From assembly GCF_042453785.1 (NCBI RefSeq), contig NC_091677.1:7039501-7103500 (forward strand): a stretch of DNA of 64,000 nucleotides, in the 5' to 3' direction. The translations under genes were made by a program, and so were the position numbers. Shown here one piece after another: positions 23,560-35,598 of this stretch. The first letter of the stretch is position 1, and every line of letters begins with the position of its first letter. The notes below the pieces were generated by a model. It was given only the letters and a program-made list of their open reading frames with translations. It made no database searches and was not told the DNA's origin. This DNA is from Malus domestica. Its lineage: Eukaryota; Streptophyta; Magnoliopsida; Rosales; Rosaceae.

Positions 23560-24302
23560 AGAATGTGGGGGTGTGAGGGTATTATGGGGAAGTATGTGGT
23601 ATATTAAGTATGTGGGTTTATTCAATAATACGTGAGGTATTAATATAATAAGCCTTTTTGTAATAGTAAAAACTCTTTGTAATAAATGTATATGGCTATA
23701 TGTCATAATAAGATCAGTTAATATTTTGTTGAAGCATAAGAAAAGATCAATTTTATTTGAACCTATATAACTTCTTTCTACACATAATTTACTTTCTACA
23801 TCTATATTATTTTTAATTAAAGAATAAATAGAGCCCTTATTTACTACCTAAATACCCTCACAAGCCCAATTCAAAATGTCAATTTATCTTTACACCTATT
23901 TAGAAAATAAAATCCTTGAAGTTTCTACTTTTTTATGGGAATAAAAGCTTTCTGAAGTTTGACTTCTGTTAACAAGTTGAATAATTTGATGAAGTTTCTA
24001 CTTATTTATGAATCTTCCGTATACTAATAATAATTTTTCTTTTTAGATTTCCCTTCATATTGTATGGCTTGAACTTGACAAACTGTTGTGTTTGTTGAGA
24101 AGACTAAATGTGTGGCAATGGCAAAGTATTATGGAACTGAGTATGTTAGGATTTTGCATATCTGCTAAGTTATTTTTCTAAGTTACTCTTTAATTTGAAG
24201 GAGTCAAGATCTATGTTTTTTGGTCCTTGTGAATTTAGATTTGCTTGTTCAATTAGAATTGATATATTTTTGGTAACGTTACTTTTATTACATTTTGTTA
24301 TA
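23560..24302. other. AT-rich spacer between two Cassandra solo LTRs
   Basis: No gene, RNA gene or bordered repeat is visible. Confidence 0.4.
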
Positions 24303-24307
24303 CTGTA

Positions 24308-24600
24308 TGTCACATCCCGGCTCGGGCCCCCATCATATCCCGGGCTCAACTCCACCGTAGCATGATATTGTCCACTTTGGATCCTGACCATGCCCTCACG
24401 GTTTTGTTTCTGTGAACTCACACGAGAACTTCCCAGTGGGTCTCCCATCCTGGGAATGCTCTCGCGCTAACTCGCTTAAATTCAGAGTTACGATGGAACC
24501 TGAAGCAGTGAGCTCCCAAAATGTCTCGTGCTAGGTAGAGATGGGAATATACATATAAGGCTTACAGGATCCACTCCCCTGAGCAATGTGGGATGTTACA
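24308..24600 (-). mobile_element. Cassandra solo LTR (293 bp)
   Basis: Minus-strand ends are TGTAACATCCCAC and GGGATGTGACA. The 5-bp duplication CTGTA is perfect (24303-24307 and 24601-24605). It contains the 5S-like block at about 24421-24500, with more substitutions than in the other copies. It shares a longer upstream segment with the 23261 copy than with the nested complete element, so the two belong to one subfamily. Confidence 0.92.
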
Positions 24601-24761
24601 CTGTATTTGTATCACATCTCTACTAGAAATGGGACCCACATGTGTTGGTGGATCTTACCTCTATTAAAGAGATGATACAAATGTGAGATGAAAAATGTGG
24701 TAAGTGCATCATTATTCTACATTTTTTTTAATTAGTCTTGTATCTTGTTTTATTGGCTTGT

Positions 24762-25096
24762 TCAGAAAGTGCTTTTAAATGATTAAAAACATTTTTAGAA
24801 AATTGGAACCAATCCTTAATAATAATGCAAGTTAATCCTGAAAAAACACTTAAAGTGCTTCCTATAAGAAGCACAATTTCGGTGCTTCCTACAAGAAGCA
24901 CAATTTCGGTCCTTAATAATAATGCAAGTTAATCCTGAAAAAATACTTAAAGTGCTTCCTATAAGAAGCACAATTTCAGTGCTTCCTACAAGAAGCACAT
25001 CATCGGTGCTTCTTGCCATAAGCAATTCAAGTGTTTTTTAAACTCAATAATATTTTCTATAAAAGTGTTTTTAGTCATTAAAACACCTCCCAAATG
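24762..25096. mobile_element. MITE-like inverted-repeat element with internal tandem repeat
   Basis: The outer 45 bp on each side are imperfect inverted repeats (left ATGATTAAAAACATTTTTAG, right TAAAAGTGTTTTTAGTCAT). The centre is a tandem duplication of 97 bp (24814-24910 and 24911-25007). Each unit contains two copies of a shorter word, GTGCTTCCTA(T/C)AAGAAGC. No transposase. The superfamily is undetermined because no clear target duplication was found. Confidence 0.6.
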
Positions 25097-25101
25097 AGTA
25101 G

Positions 25102-25885
25102 TCTGTGTAATTTGTTCTGAAATTATGAAATGTTGAAATTTACCCTAAAACTTTTGCTAGCATGTTTGTCAACGAAATGAAAATGTTTAATTTGTCTACA
25201 AACATTAAATAGTGATTAATTTTTTGTTTACCTCAAAGAAATTATAAGAAGTTTGGTTTGTGTAAATGATTAATTTATACTTTAGCATAGGTTGATGGTA
25301 AGGTTAGTACCACCTGCTAAAATTTCTCTTCAGTGAACTCTTCTTATAAGCATTAAAAACTATTTAGTGATCTAAATAAATTGCCCAAATTAAATTAATA
25401 ACTGTTTTTTTTTTTTATCAAATTTACCTTAATTATATATTTTTATGAACAAATGATATTATCTACACTAGGAGGGGGTGTGCTTAGCCTCACAATGTGC
25501 TAACAATAATGTGGTTCAAATTCATATTTGATGAAAATCAAATCTAAGGCATCTCACTTACAAGATTGATAGTCTAGCTCTGATAATATTTATGTGTAAG
25601 AACTGGGATACTGATGTCAAGAACTCAGAGGCGAGCTGGTAGATCACTATTAATCATACTGATGTACATGTTGTCTCAATTTAACCACCTGCACAGTTTG
25701 ATATAATTTGTAATTTGTTATGTCCCGCTTTCTATATGGGATTAGATCACGTATGACCATGTCAGAGCTCTGATACTATGTTAAAATTTAAGAGTCAAAT
25801 CAGTAACACACTAATAATCACACAAAACTATCCCAACTTAACCATGCATCTACACTACCCAAGATATGTTGGGTTTTATCACAAT
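25102..25885. other. Intergenic DNA with a SINE-like patch
   Basis: No gene. The region at about 25480-25580 (GTGGTTCAAATTCA and downstream words) resembles a patch at about 44790-44850; both may derive from one old dispersed repeat. Confidence 0.3.
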
Positions 25886-25893
25886 TAAAATTA

Positions 25894-26048
25894 AGGAAAA
25901 CTAATGAAAATGGTTTGAAAACTTTGAGTTTTAATGATAAGGACAAAATAAATGGTAAAATGAATAGTACCAGATTTGACTTTTTAGTGTAAAAATGTGG
26001 TTTTTCATTAAAGTGAACAGTACCGTAGGCTTTTCGTTAAAACTCCCT
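25894..26048. mobile_element. 155-bp hAT-like MITE, copy 1 of 3
   Basis: Flanked by the perfect 8-bp direct repeat TAAAATTA (25886-25893 and 26049-26056). The ends are short inverted repeats: AGGAAAACTAATGAAAA, and AGGGAGTTTTAACGAAAA read inward from the right. Copies of the same length lie at 35444-35598 and 39974-40127. The 8-bp duplication points to hAT. Confidence 0.8.
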
Positions 26049-26056
26049 TAAAATTA

Positions 26057-26550
26057 TGAATGAAACGTTAAATATTATGAATTGTAAGTTATCTGTCAAA
26101 TTATCGAAAAAGGATTGCATTCTTTAATAACTAATTGCTACATGTCATACAATGTATGTGACAATGAAAAAGTGACGTTGATAACCAAATTAGCTGAAAT
26201 AATGCAATATGAATGGCCTATTATTTAAATGACACGTAGTGAAGCAAGACAATTTGTACGACGTTTCACACAACGTGTGTGAATCGAATTTGTTGTTATG
26301 TGATTTGAATCAGGTTGGCTCTATACTTTCATGGTCAATGAAGAATCTTTCTCTTTCAAAACCCCAAAAAGAAAGTAGATACAAGCGAGCAACAGACCAT
26401 CTGCCCATTTGGGGTCTTCCTAATTGTCGGAAGACTATGATCGGGACCATTTTCAGTAACAAATGTACGATCCTCACTTCATCAGGTCTTAACAAATAGG
26501 AAAACAAAATGAGGTCATTCTATTGCCTTACTTGAGTTTAAATCTCTCCT
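26057..26550. other. Intergenic DNA with an unassigned open frame
   Basis: An 86-codon ATG-starting frame (26239-26499, plus) has no recognisable motif, and another frame overlaps it on the other strand. I do not call a gene. Confidence 0.35.
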
Positions 26551-26722
26551 ACCAATTAATTAATTTGGACCCTTGAAATTTGATCTAATGACTAAAATTA
26601 TTATAACTTTTTAAGGAGCTCCATATTTATAGTTGTTGGATCAAATTTCAAGGGCCCCTTAAAAAATTATAATATTTTTAGTCAATTGATCAAATTTCAA
26701 AGGTCCATATTAATTGATTGGT
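26551..26722. mobile_element. MITE with about 70-bp inverted repeats
   Basis: Both ends read ACCAAT(T/C)AATTAAT inward, followed by the shared words GGACC and TTTGAAATTTGATC. The inverted repeats leave only a short loop, so the single strand could fold into one long hairpin. No superfamily is assigned. Confidence 0.65.
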
Positions 26723-27865
26723 GGTCTTTGGTGGGAGAGATCCAGAGAAGATCCCTTCTCTTTAAATAGTAGTGTACTACTGTTGTGAAACTGAGACTGA
26801 TTTCCCACCCTTGTTTTGAATAAAGGCGTGAATTTTGAACGGCAAACTGAAGTGGTCAATGCACTTAAGGAAAGTCGATTGAGACCTGAAAACTGCAAAG
26901 AAACATCGCCTCAACTTTTCGTCAAGATTTCTCTCTCAAAAAATACGAGGCAGTGGATTTTACAAATTAATTTTATAAGCATCAAAACAATTTCAGTAAT
27001 ATTTTAATTCAAAGATGTGATATCTTTTATTTGTTACCTGAGCACACTCAAACTAGATTGTAAAGGCTACTTGTAGCTTTATTCATATTTCAAGATTCGT
27101 ACCTCAAGATTCAAGAATCCAATCCCTAATCCCAGTGTTCAATTTTGAGACTTTTCAGTCTCAAGTGTTCACTTTTGAGACTTTTGTAGAGCACTAAAAA
27201 TGAAGAAAATTGAGGTTATAAATAAATCAATAGAAAACATGGGATTAATCCAATTACTTAAAAACACATGCAAGGTCCTCTTTTTTCTCGATATGGGATT
27301 CATACTCTCCACAGGTTCCTAACATGTGGTAAATTTTCAAGCTTAACATATGAACAACACAAATCGACGGACGTTGAGCTTCACACACGAGACTACATGC
27401 TCTGATATCATTAAAAAAGTTGAGGTTCCATCATAAAATCAATTGACAATATGAAAATTAACCCAATTACTTATAAGCAAGATCTCTTCTTTTTCCGATA
27501 TGGAATTCATAAATAATGGTTACCTTTTATATTTTAAGAGTCTTGTGGTGTAAGTTTGTTTTTATTTGCATATCTATCCATATTGAGGCGTCAATCAATT
27601 CTTACTTACAATTATAAAATTAGGAACTTCAATAATAAGGATGAAATAAAAGAAAAAATTTGAGCACTACTTAAAAATTTTGGAGCGAAAGTATAGTGAG
27701 TAGTTTACACAAGGATTTCAACTCACAAATTATACAACAATAGCTCCTTAATTATTCTTTTGTCTACAACCTAAGTTTTACAGTTCAAAACTATAACTTC
27801 TAATTTCAAAAGAGAGAAAAACATGACCATAACACATACGACAACCTGAAGCATTTTGTATAAAG
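26723..27865. other. AT-rich intergenic DNA
   Basis: No gene or bordered repeat is recognised. Confidence 0.4.
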
Positions 27866-28030
27866 TAATGTTAGAGAGATTAAATTTTTAAACTTAATTT
27901 ACAACATAAATAATGTATCACTAATAAAAATAAGTACGCTAATCAATACTTAATAATAATATAATTATCAATAACCACATCATTTAATTTATAAAAATTT
28001 TATTTATTAATTTAATCTCTTTAACATTAT
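27866..28030. mobile_element. Small TIR element (165 bp)
   Basis: The ends are TAATGTTAGAGAGATTAAA and its near-complement TTTAATCTCTTTAACATTA. The centre is AT-rich. A related but more decayed element lies at about 50031-50182 (ends TAATATTAGAAAGATTAAA and GTCTCCCTATTA). TA at both borders would suit a Stowaway-type element, but this is not proven. Confidence 0.55.
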
Positions 28031-29274
28031 TTTTTTATAATATTCTCCTTTCAAATGTATAATTCAAGTAGGTTAATTATTCTGTTTGCGTGGTCGAGGT
28101 TTGAATTTCATGAACTGTCGTCTCGTTAACTCATTTTCTATGTAGTACAGAGGGGCCCACAGTTGCATCAGGCTTGAATTCCAAATGCATACTGTAACGA
28201 AAACGAAAAGAAAAGAAATTCCATGCACATAAAAGATAAGCCATATTTCATGCGTCGTCGTTTACTTAGCAATTCATGCAGGAAGAGTGAGTGTTGACTT
28301 TGACGTCCGAGTCGAGCTGCCATGTGATCAACATTATTGAGTTCTCTTTATATGTATTTCTTGTTTTCACGTATTCTCACTATGTCCCCTTCCCACTTCC
28401 AACGTCACTGCGTCATGCGTGGAATAATACACCTAATTAATTAGCTAATTAAAGAGAACTTGTTTTGTTATTATGTTCACACATTTATTTACACCAACTT
28501 GATAGCTTCCTTGGATGCAAGGAAATAAACCGTATGAATATGGAGTTAGTCTATTGTACAATTAATAAAAATAAAAAAAAAAAGAAAGAAAAAAAAAAGT
28601 TACAATATCATTTAATATGAACTTTCGGTAATGTAATGGATATATAATCACATCTAAGTATAATAATCTACCTTAGTATAATAGGTTCTTAATGTAACTA
28701 CTAACTTTGTTGTAGTAATAATAACGTCATTATGAATTATTAACTATAACCGTAAGATAATCATATCACGGTTTACCAATATAAACATCTAGAAAACAAG
28801 ACATTACTCATCTTTGTATACCATATGTATATATGTAGGGAAATTTATTTGAACATATATAATAACTTTCTACACCCAACTTAAATTTTAAATGTGAATG
28901 TCTATATCAAGTACAAAATGAACCTAACAACAAAAATAAGATTTATTGGTAAACGCGCACCAATTAAACAAACCTAATCATCACGTAATCTTTCTCTTAC
29001 GTTCTATACTGGCAATATCATTAATACGCTCTCATAGAGAAAAACAAGTTATTTTTTTATGAATGAATGATGATTTTGATGTTTTAGATACTCCAACTAA
29101 AGTATGAATCGATTTATACAAGTTTTTTTTTAAAGCAAAAATCCAGCCAATCTCTAGGAACCTCTCTTGCACGTCAGTCAATATCCTATCGTTGACTTTA
29201 AAAGCTTTCACTTTAGGAATTTGGCTTCTTTTTGAATTTGAGGTAAGTTAGTAGCATGCGTAGAAATCATGTTA
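28031..29274. other. AT-rich intergenic DNA
   Basis: No gene. The stretch at about 28600-28745 resembles one at about 30640-30760 (shared AATGTAACTAC and GTAATAATNACGTCATT), which indicates an old dispersed repeat on the same strand. Confidence 0.4.
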
Positions 29275-29283
29275 TTAAAATAT

Positions 29284-29776
29284 AAGTAAACTGCTGATAT
29301 GCCTCCTGAACTATTACTTAACCTTCAATTTTTCTTTTGAATTTTTTAATTGAAAAATTAAGGATTTAAACTAATTTTTTGGCCAATTTGCCCCCTGTTG
29401 TTAATTTTTCATTCATTCCATCCAAATTTCTGTTAAATGGAAGCAAGTGCACAACATGTGAGGGTAGTTCAATCGCTTCATTCTTTAAAATAATTGAAAA
29501 CCTTAGATTTCTAAAATATAAACCTATGTAAATATGTGTGATTCTATAGCTTTTGTGTCAAAAGGTCTAGCGAAGTGACTTTTGTCCACACAGGAGAATC
29601 ACGTGGTGTGCACGTAATAAAAGTTAATGTTAATTTGAATGAAATATATGAAAAACTTACGGTAGGGAGGAAATCGGTCAAAAAAATTAGTTTAAGTCCT
29701 TAATTTTCCAATTAAAAAGTTAAAAGGGAAATAGAAAGTTAAGTGATAGTTCAAGGGGCAAATTAGCAATTTAGCC
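29284..29776. mobile_element. Mutator-like MITE (493 bp) with 9-bp target duplication
   Basis: Flanked by the perfect 9-bp direct repeat TTAAAATAT (29275-29283 and 29777-29785). The terminal inverted repeats of about 120 bp start AAGTAAACTGCTGATATGCC on the left and GGCTAAATTGCTAATTTGCC read inward from the right. Long TIRs, a 9-bp duplication and no coding capacity indicate a non-autonomous Mutator-type element. Its sequence is unrelated to the 15870 family. Confidence 0.85.
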
Positions 29777-29785
29777 TTAAAATAT

Positions 29786-31005
29786 TGATCAACAATACAT
29801 ATTTTATTTTTATGTTCATGCTTCTTTCTCTTACACAAAAAATAACAGCACTGAGTACAAATGAACAAGAAGTTTTCTCACCAAATGGAGTTGCTCTCAA
29901 CTAGCTTTTTTTCTCTTCCTCCGAACTGCTTCTAGGTGCAAATACCAACGAGTGTGCTGGAGAAGCCAAAATAAATGCAAGAGGGTAATTTAGAGGGGAC
30001 AACTTGTTTGATATGGTCACGCAAAGCAACCAAGGGTTATCAAGAGCAACGCTGTTAAGGGTGATGAAGACTCCATCAAAAGTAACTGTTGGAAGGAGAG
30101 AACATCAAAGGAGGGAATGCTTTGATTTTGGTTTTTTATTTTTCAAATAGGTGTAAAGATAAATTTACATATTGAATTGGATTTGTAAGGAGAGGTACTG
30201 ATAGTTTAATTAAAAATAATATGAGTGTAAAGAGTAAGAGGTTATATGGGTTCAAATAAAATTTTTCACATTTATATTTAGGGTTCGTGCACTATACCTT
30301 AATAATAAAAAAGTACCTATACCATTTAATTTAAACATTAAATCATAATGCAATCACGTCCAACTATATTATACTACCATAAGAATGTAACGTAACGTCC
30401 ACACTGTAACGAGGAAATTGATATGGTAATACCAACGTTATTTGGTGAAATTAAATATAATTTTAAGATAATTATGTAACCTTAATTTGAATGATTACGG
30501 TGTAGCCTTACCATAGACCTTGTATGTTGACGTCATGTTGTAATACAATTACACTGAAATGTAAGTTCATAATGTTCGATAGCAATAACATATGTCTATA
30601 GTAGTATAATAGTTACGTCATTGGTATAATCATAAATGTTAATTTTGTAACACGTTGAAGTACAAAAATCTACCTTCACAAAGTAATAAAACATCCACAA
30701 TGTAACTACCAACCTTGTTATAGTAATAATTACGTCATTCTTTGTCATTAGCTTGAACCCTTATTATTATGTAACCTTGGAATATAATTTTGGACCATCA
30801 TAATGTATCTTAAATAGTATTGGTACTGATAAGTTATTTTTTAATAAAGTACCGTATAATCACCTATGTATATTTACGATAGCGCTCACAACCAATTGGC
30901 CAAGTAATTAACATGGTGATATAAAATCATGGAGAAATTAGGTTTTCATCTTTGATTTTTCTATTTTGTTGATTGAAACTTTATTTTGTTTTTAATTTTT
31001 TTATC
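29786..31005. other. AT-rich intergenic DNA with GTAAC-type repeats
   Basis: No gene. The segment 30300-30860 repeats short words such as AATGTAACTACCAACC and AACGTCC, and shares a block with 28600-28745. Confidence 0.35.
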
Positions 31006-31010
31006 AATAT

Positions 31011-33184
31011 TGACACATCTCGATCCTAGAATCAAGGCGTGCTGGCCGTCACGTGAGCGTGACGTAACCAAAAGTGCAACGCTGAAGTAAAAGATAAAAG
31101 AATTACGAAGGAATAAAAACCAACTACTAACAATAATAACCAACTAGCATACTAGAGTGAATTTAAATGTGAAACACATATGTTTAGAGCATAAGTACTA
31201 GGTGCAGTCAAGTAGGACTACAACTAAATTACAACACTCGAAGGTGAGTCCTACATTTATGTAGTCTGTCAGTACGCCGTGGGAATCCTCGTGGGCCACC
31301 AACGCTGCTAACTAGAACCTGAAGGGGCGCAAAACAAGATTGAGTGGGTCAGTAAAACAAAACTTTTCGAAAACATTTCATTTAATAACATTTCTAACCC
31401 CTCGCTATAAAATCTGTATACTTTCCCAAAAAATAACATAATATGCATATAATTCTTCAAATATCTCAAATCACCAATCTTTATAGAAAACCAAAAAGTA
31501 TGCCATGCTATAAACGTCAACAACAGAATAAGAATGCATCAATATAACAGGTGAAATAATGAATCAACCGGAGACCCTGCAGCTGTCCTGTACGGTTAAT
31601 TCTATAGCTCAATATCCAATCCAACCGGAGTCACCACTGTGACCTGTACGGTGCTATTCTGCACATAAATCGGAACTACCTAAAGTAGTATGTACGATAA
31701 GAATTGTGTAAGAATACGCTCTAGTGCTTCTCTCATCAACAACTGTATAATAATCTAAGATCACCTATAAGTTGGAACCACCTCTAATGGTCTGTACAAC
31801 ATGTCGGAACCCTCTAATGGTCTGTACGACATGCACCTATTTGGATCCAAGGTGAGCGTGTGGTGCGGGGTGAATAATATAAGCACTAACACCAAGGGTG
31901 CAGGTTATGAGCTCTAAACACAATTCACATCATCAATACACCATATGAACAACATAAAACTCACTTGATACTCACCTGTGCGTCCACAACACCATTTCAC
32001 ATATATGCATCAAATACCAATTCATATATTTCATATAATATGCATGCATGGCATTTTAAAACATACTTTCATTTAAATTCAATTTCTGGGAAAAATCAAT
32101 AGTATATAAGTAAATACAGAAAATACTGCCCATTCACTGGTAAGTCGAAGGGTCGTAACCCCCGTGACGCCCTTGATTACGCTCGTCCTCGGGATAGGTA
32201 TCACTTATATGCGAAACAACTATAAAAAGTTATTTTAAAGCATACAACCAACAATACGTAATAACTTCTCATACGATGCTCAAATTGGGTATATGAATAT
32301 ACCACAGTGACCTACTCGACGTCACGGACGTCGAGGTATTTTTAGAAAAAAATTTCGATGCTGCACGCACCCCCACGCGCCAGGAGGGGCACAGACCCAC
32401 GCGCCCCCACGCACGTCATCTTCTTCCTCCAGTCGCCGGACTGGTTTCGCCGGCGCCGGAAAACTGGAGATTTTTCAATCTCCTTGTTCTCCGTCAATTC
32501 TCAACCATTTCTTACGCATTTTATATCAAAATGAAGCCCTAAGCATGTAGAATCACGTTATACTACTTTAAGGCTAAAAAACATACGAAATCTCACCGAA
32601 GAAAATCCAAGAAAACCAGCCAACTTCGAACCCTACGATCCTGACGTCCAAAACCTTCAAACTAAGTACCCCGAGCTTCCTTGGGACCTCACTAAGCTCC
32701 CGTGAGCTTCAAATTCCCTGAGAATCAACATTTCACATGTGCATGAACAGTGACATCAAACTGAGGTTCGGATTTCACGTGATTTCGAGGGTTTCCAGTT
32801 CTAAAAATAGTACCATTCAACTCAGGAGGTTGCAAGGATGAAGAAACTCACCTTTTTGACGTCGATCCGTGAAGATTTGAGGGTTTGGTGCCTTGTCCGT
32901 ACGGTTTCGAGAGGAAGATAGAGAGGAACTGAGAGGGAAGAGAGAGAGAGAGCACGGGGAGGTGCTTGTCCCGTGTGTGTGTGTGTGGTCCACCCAAAAC
33001 AAACCATACTTTAATTCCCTAACCACACAAATTGTAAACAACTTTTAATCCACTTAAAATTTTCCAAGAATTTAGGAGAGTGTACATTTATTCAAATAAC
33101 ATGTCACATGTACCTTAATAGCCTTTAAGGGCAATTCCGTCATTTCACATCCACGATAAATAAATTTCGGGACGGGCTGTGACA
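31011..33184 (-). mobile_element. 3' LTR of a Ty3/gypsy chromovirus (about 2.17 kb)
   Basis: On the minus strand the LTR begins TGTCACAGCCCGTCCC right after a purine-rich tract (AAGGAAGGGAGA) that follows the pol stop codon. It ends near GATGTGTCA at 31011. It contains a CT-rich leader-like tract (about 32890-32960) with a (GT)n run. Length and layout suit Tekay/Del-type elements. The 31011 border rests on the TG...CA rule alone; the partner LTR is absent, so the target duplication cannot be confirmed. Confidence 0.7.
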
Positions 33185-33237
33185 ATCTCCCTTCCTTATA
33201 GAATTGCGTACTCGAAATTCATACAACACTCAATCCA

Positions 33238-33712
33238 CTAATATTCATAAAATAACCTTGGATACATCTCTCTCATTCGATCTTCCGTCTCCCAAGTAGC
33301 TTCTTCCACTGAGTGGTTCATCCACAATACTTTTACCAAGTTCACTGTCTTATTCCTTAGAACCTTATCTTTCCAATCCAAGATAGTCACTGGTTCCTCA
33401 TCATACGTCAAATCCGGATTAATCTCCAAAGGTTGAAGAGGAATCACATGTGAAAGATCTGAAATATAATGTCGAAGCATCGAGACATGAAACACATTAT
33501 GCACCTTAGATAACTCCGGGGGCAACTCCAACCTATAAGCAACTTCACCAATCCTTTCAATGATCTCATAAGGTCCTATGTACCTAGGACTTAGCTTGCC
33601 TTTCTTTCCGAACCGCACTACACCTCTCCAAGGTGACAATTTCAAAAATACCAAATTACCCACATCATAAACTCGATCAGTAGCATGTCTATCTGCATAA
33701 CTTTCCCATTTT
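33238..33712 (-). pseudogene. Gypsy integrase C-terminus with chromodomain, truncated
   Basis: The minus-strand reading starts at a break near 33712 and runs to a stop at 33238. It shows the integrase C-terminal GPY/F-type module (FLKLSPWRGV, then IGPYEIIERIG and YRLELPPEL) and the HNVFHVSMLR block. A chromodomain follows at the very end (DEEPVTILDWKDK to EEATWETEDRM). This order is diagnostic of Tekay/Del chromoviruses, whose chromodomain guides integration to heterochromatin. Everything upstream (gag, protease, RT, RNase H, most of integrase) is missing, cut abruptly by AT-rich DNA. Confidence 0.9.
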
Positions 33713-34230
33713 TTGTGTCATACGTTTGTATTTTTAATTTGCACCCATTTTTTTATATGTGCCAGTTTTCTTTTTAGTTTTAATTTGTAACCATTTAATT
33801 TTTTCTGTGCCAATATTTTTATACTTTTCATTCGTAAATTGTACCCATAATTTTTTTAACCTTTTATTTGTACCCATAATTTATTTATAACGTACCCATT
33901 TTTCATACAAAAAATGTACAACTTTGTTATATATATGTAAAATTTACCAATTTTTTATGTAAATGTACCAATTTTCTTAATGTAAAATCTATTCATTTTT
34001 TCTATTTATAATGTGACTATATTTTATAACTAAATGTACCCTTTTTCAATTTATAATGTACCAATATTTAAAAATAAAAATAAAACATTTAATTTTGATA
34101 AAATATAAAATTTGATCAGATTTCACACCAATTCGAGGAAACAAAATTTAAAATCCCTATTTGGTATTCATCTTTGCATGATTTTAGGAAAGATTTAATA
34201 ATTTTTTTATTAATTTTTTTTTAAGGAAAG
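33713..34230. repeat. Dispersed repeat with TGTACCCAT words, copy 1
   Basis: AT-rich DNA with many variants of TTTGTACCCATTTTT. The same sequence type appears in the opposite orientation at 38515-39240 (ATGGGTACAAATTAAA and similar). Shared flanking words (around 34440 here and 39170 there) suggest the repeat may extend to about 34500. It is probably an old non-autonomous element; the ends are not defined. Confidence 0.5.
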
Positions 34231-34336
34231 TGTTATTCGCACTCCAAAAATCTCATTCTACACTCCTCACAAGTATATTTTTCTTTTCTAATATAAGTTT
34301 GGAGTGTAAAATGAGATTTTTGGAGTGCTAATAACA
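34231..34336. mobile_element. 106-bp MITE
   Basis: The left end TGTTATTCGCACTCCAAAAA and the right end, read inward as TGTTATTAGCACTCCAAAAA, are near-perfect inverted repeats of about 36 bp. The remainder forms a short loop. No coding capacity. Confidence 0.75.
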
Positions 34337-35440
34337 ATTCTCTTTTTTAATTAATACAGATATTTAACATTTTGTCCTTCAATAAAAGTATTCAAACTAA
34401 TAAAGTTCCAAACTTTCGACAAAAAATGTAAATAAAGTTTCAATCTAAGATTTTAGTCAATCAGAGATCGAAATCAAAGTTTCCCTAAAATAAATTTCTT
34501 CAACATTTTAGTTTCATTAGCCAACATGAATTATGTAATTATCCGTGTACTATGCAAGGCTCCCTTTGGATATTTGAAAATAAGTATTTTTTTTTATTCG
34601 AACGATAGCGTTAGTAAGTTAAATGTTAGATTAACCACCGGAGTTTGAACACACGTCATCATTTAAATGAAAATAAGAATTTGTATTTTACAATAAGGTT
34701 AAATTTTCTAAAAATTAAAAAAAAAATATTCGACTGAATGCATTTGTTTATAATTGGATGGTGTACATATGGAATTAGTGAATTTAAATGACTAGCTATA
34801 TGAATAATTCGAAATCCAGTTGTTTTATCCATATTCCCTCTTATTCAAACCCTAGCATATATTAATATATTAATATGGATTAAGCAAACAAGTTATTAAC
34901 CTTTTAAATCATTACATTTGAAATCACTCTCCATCCAAATCGGTCGTAATTAAGAATGCTTGTGACTATATATGATATAGTTTATGTAAGATTCACCTGG
35001 GAGGCAGAAACTTCTCCTCTTGTACTCTTGTACGTGCACTGCATCTAACCAAACCATTTTTTTATTTTCTGGAACTTCTGCAGTGGTAAGAAAATCCTTT
35101 TGGTATTTCAACACTGAAGCAAGGTCAACCCTATGTACGCGTTTGATTATCTATAGTGTTATCGGACTAAGTCAAAGTCGAGCATTATGTTTTTTTTTTT
35201 TTCCAGAAAAATTCTGCAGATGATCAGACTTGACTCCAATACTTTAAGAAAAACGACTTCAGTAATCCAAGCTTAATGCATGCATGTATATTCAATTAAA
35301 CTCAGTAATTAATTTGTTTAAACGATGGTGATACTTTGCGCGTTTGATTGTGGGGAAACTTGACTCCAACTCTTCTAATTCTTATGAACACCAGTCAGTG
35401 CTGATGAAATTTAGTCTTGAGCCGAAGTCTTTTTATTTTT
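34337..35440. other. AT-rich intergenic DNA
   Basis: No coding exon is supported; the open frame at 35020-35223 has no recognisable content. A T run lies at about 35190-35202. Confidence 0.4.
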
Positions 35441-35443
35441 TTA

Positions 35444-35598
35444 AGAAAAACTAATGAAAACGACTTGAACACTTTGAGTTTTAACAATAAGGACAAAATA
35501 GAAGGTCAAGTGAATAGTACCAGAATTGACTTTTTAGTGTAAAAATATGATTTTTCGTTGAAATAAACAGTACCAAGAGCTTTTCGTTAAAGTTTTCT
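35444..35598. mobile_element. 155-bp hAT-like MITE, copy 2 of 3
   Basis: The same element as at 25894-26048, in the same orientation and of the same length, starting AGAAAAACTAATGAAAA and ending TTTTCGTTAAAGTTTTCT. The flanks are T-rich, so the target duplication cannot be read with confidence. Confidence 0.75.

Noticed and set aside
24814..25007. Repeat array that could suggest a CRISPR-like structure
   Set aside because: There are only two 97-bp units with no regular spacers, inside a MITE-like element, in a plant genome.
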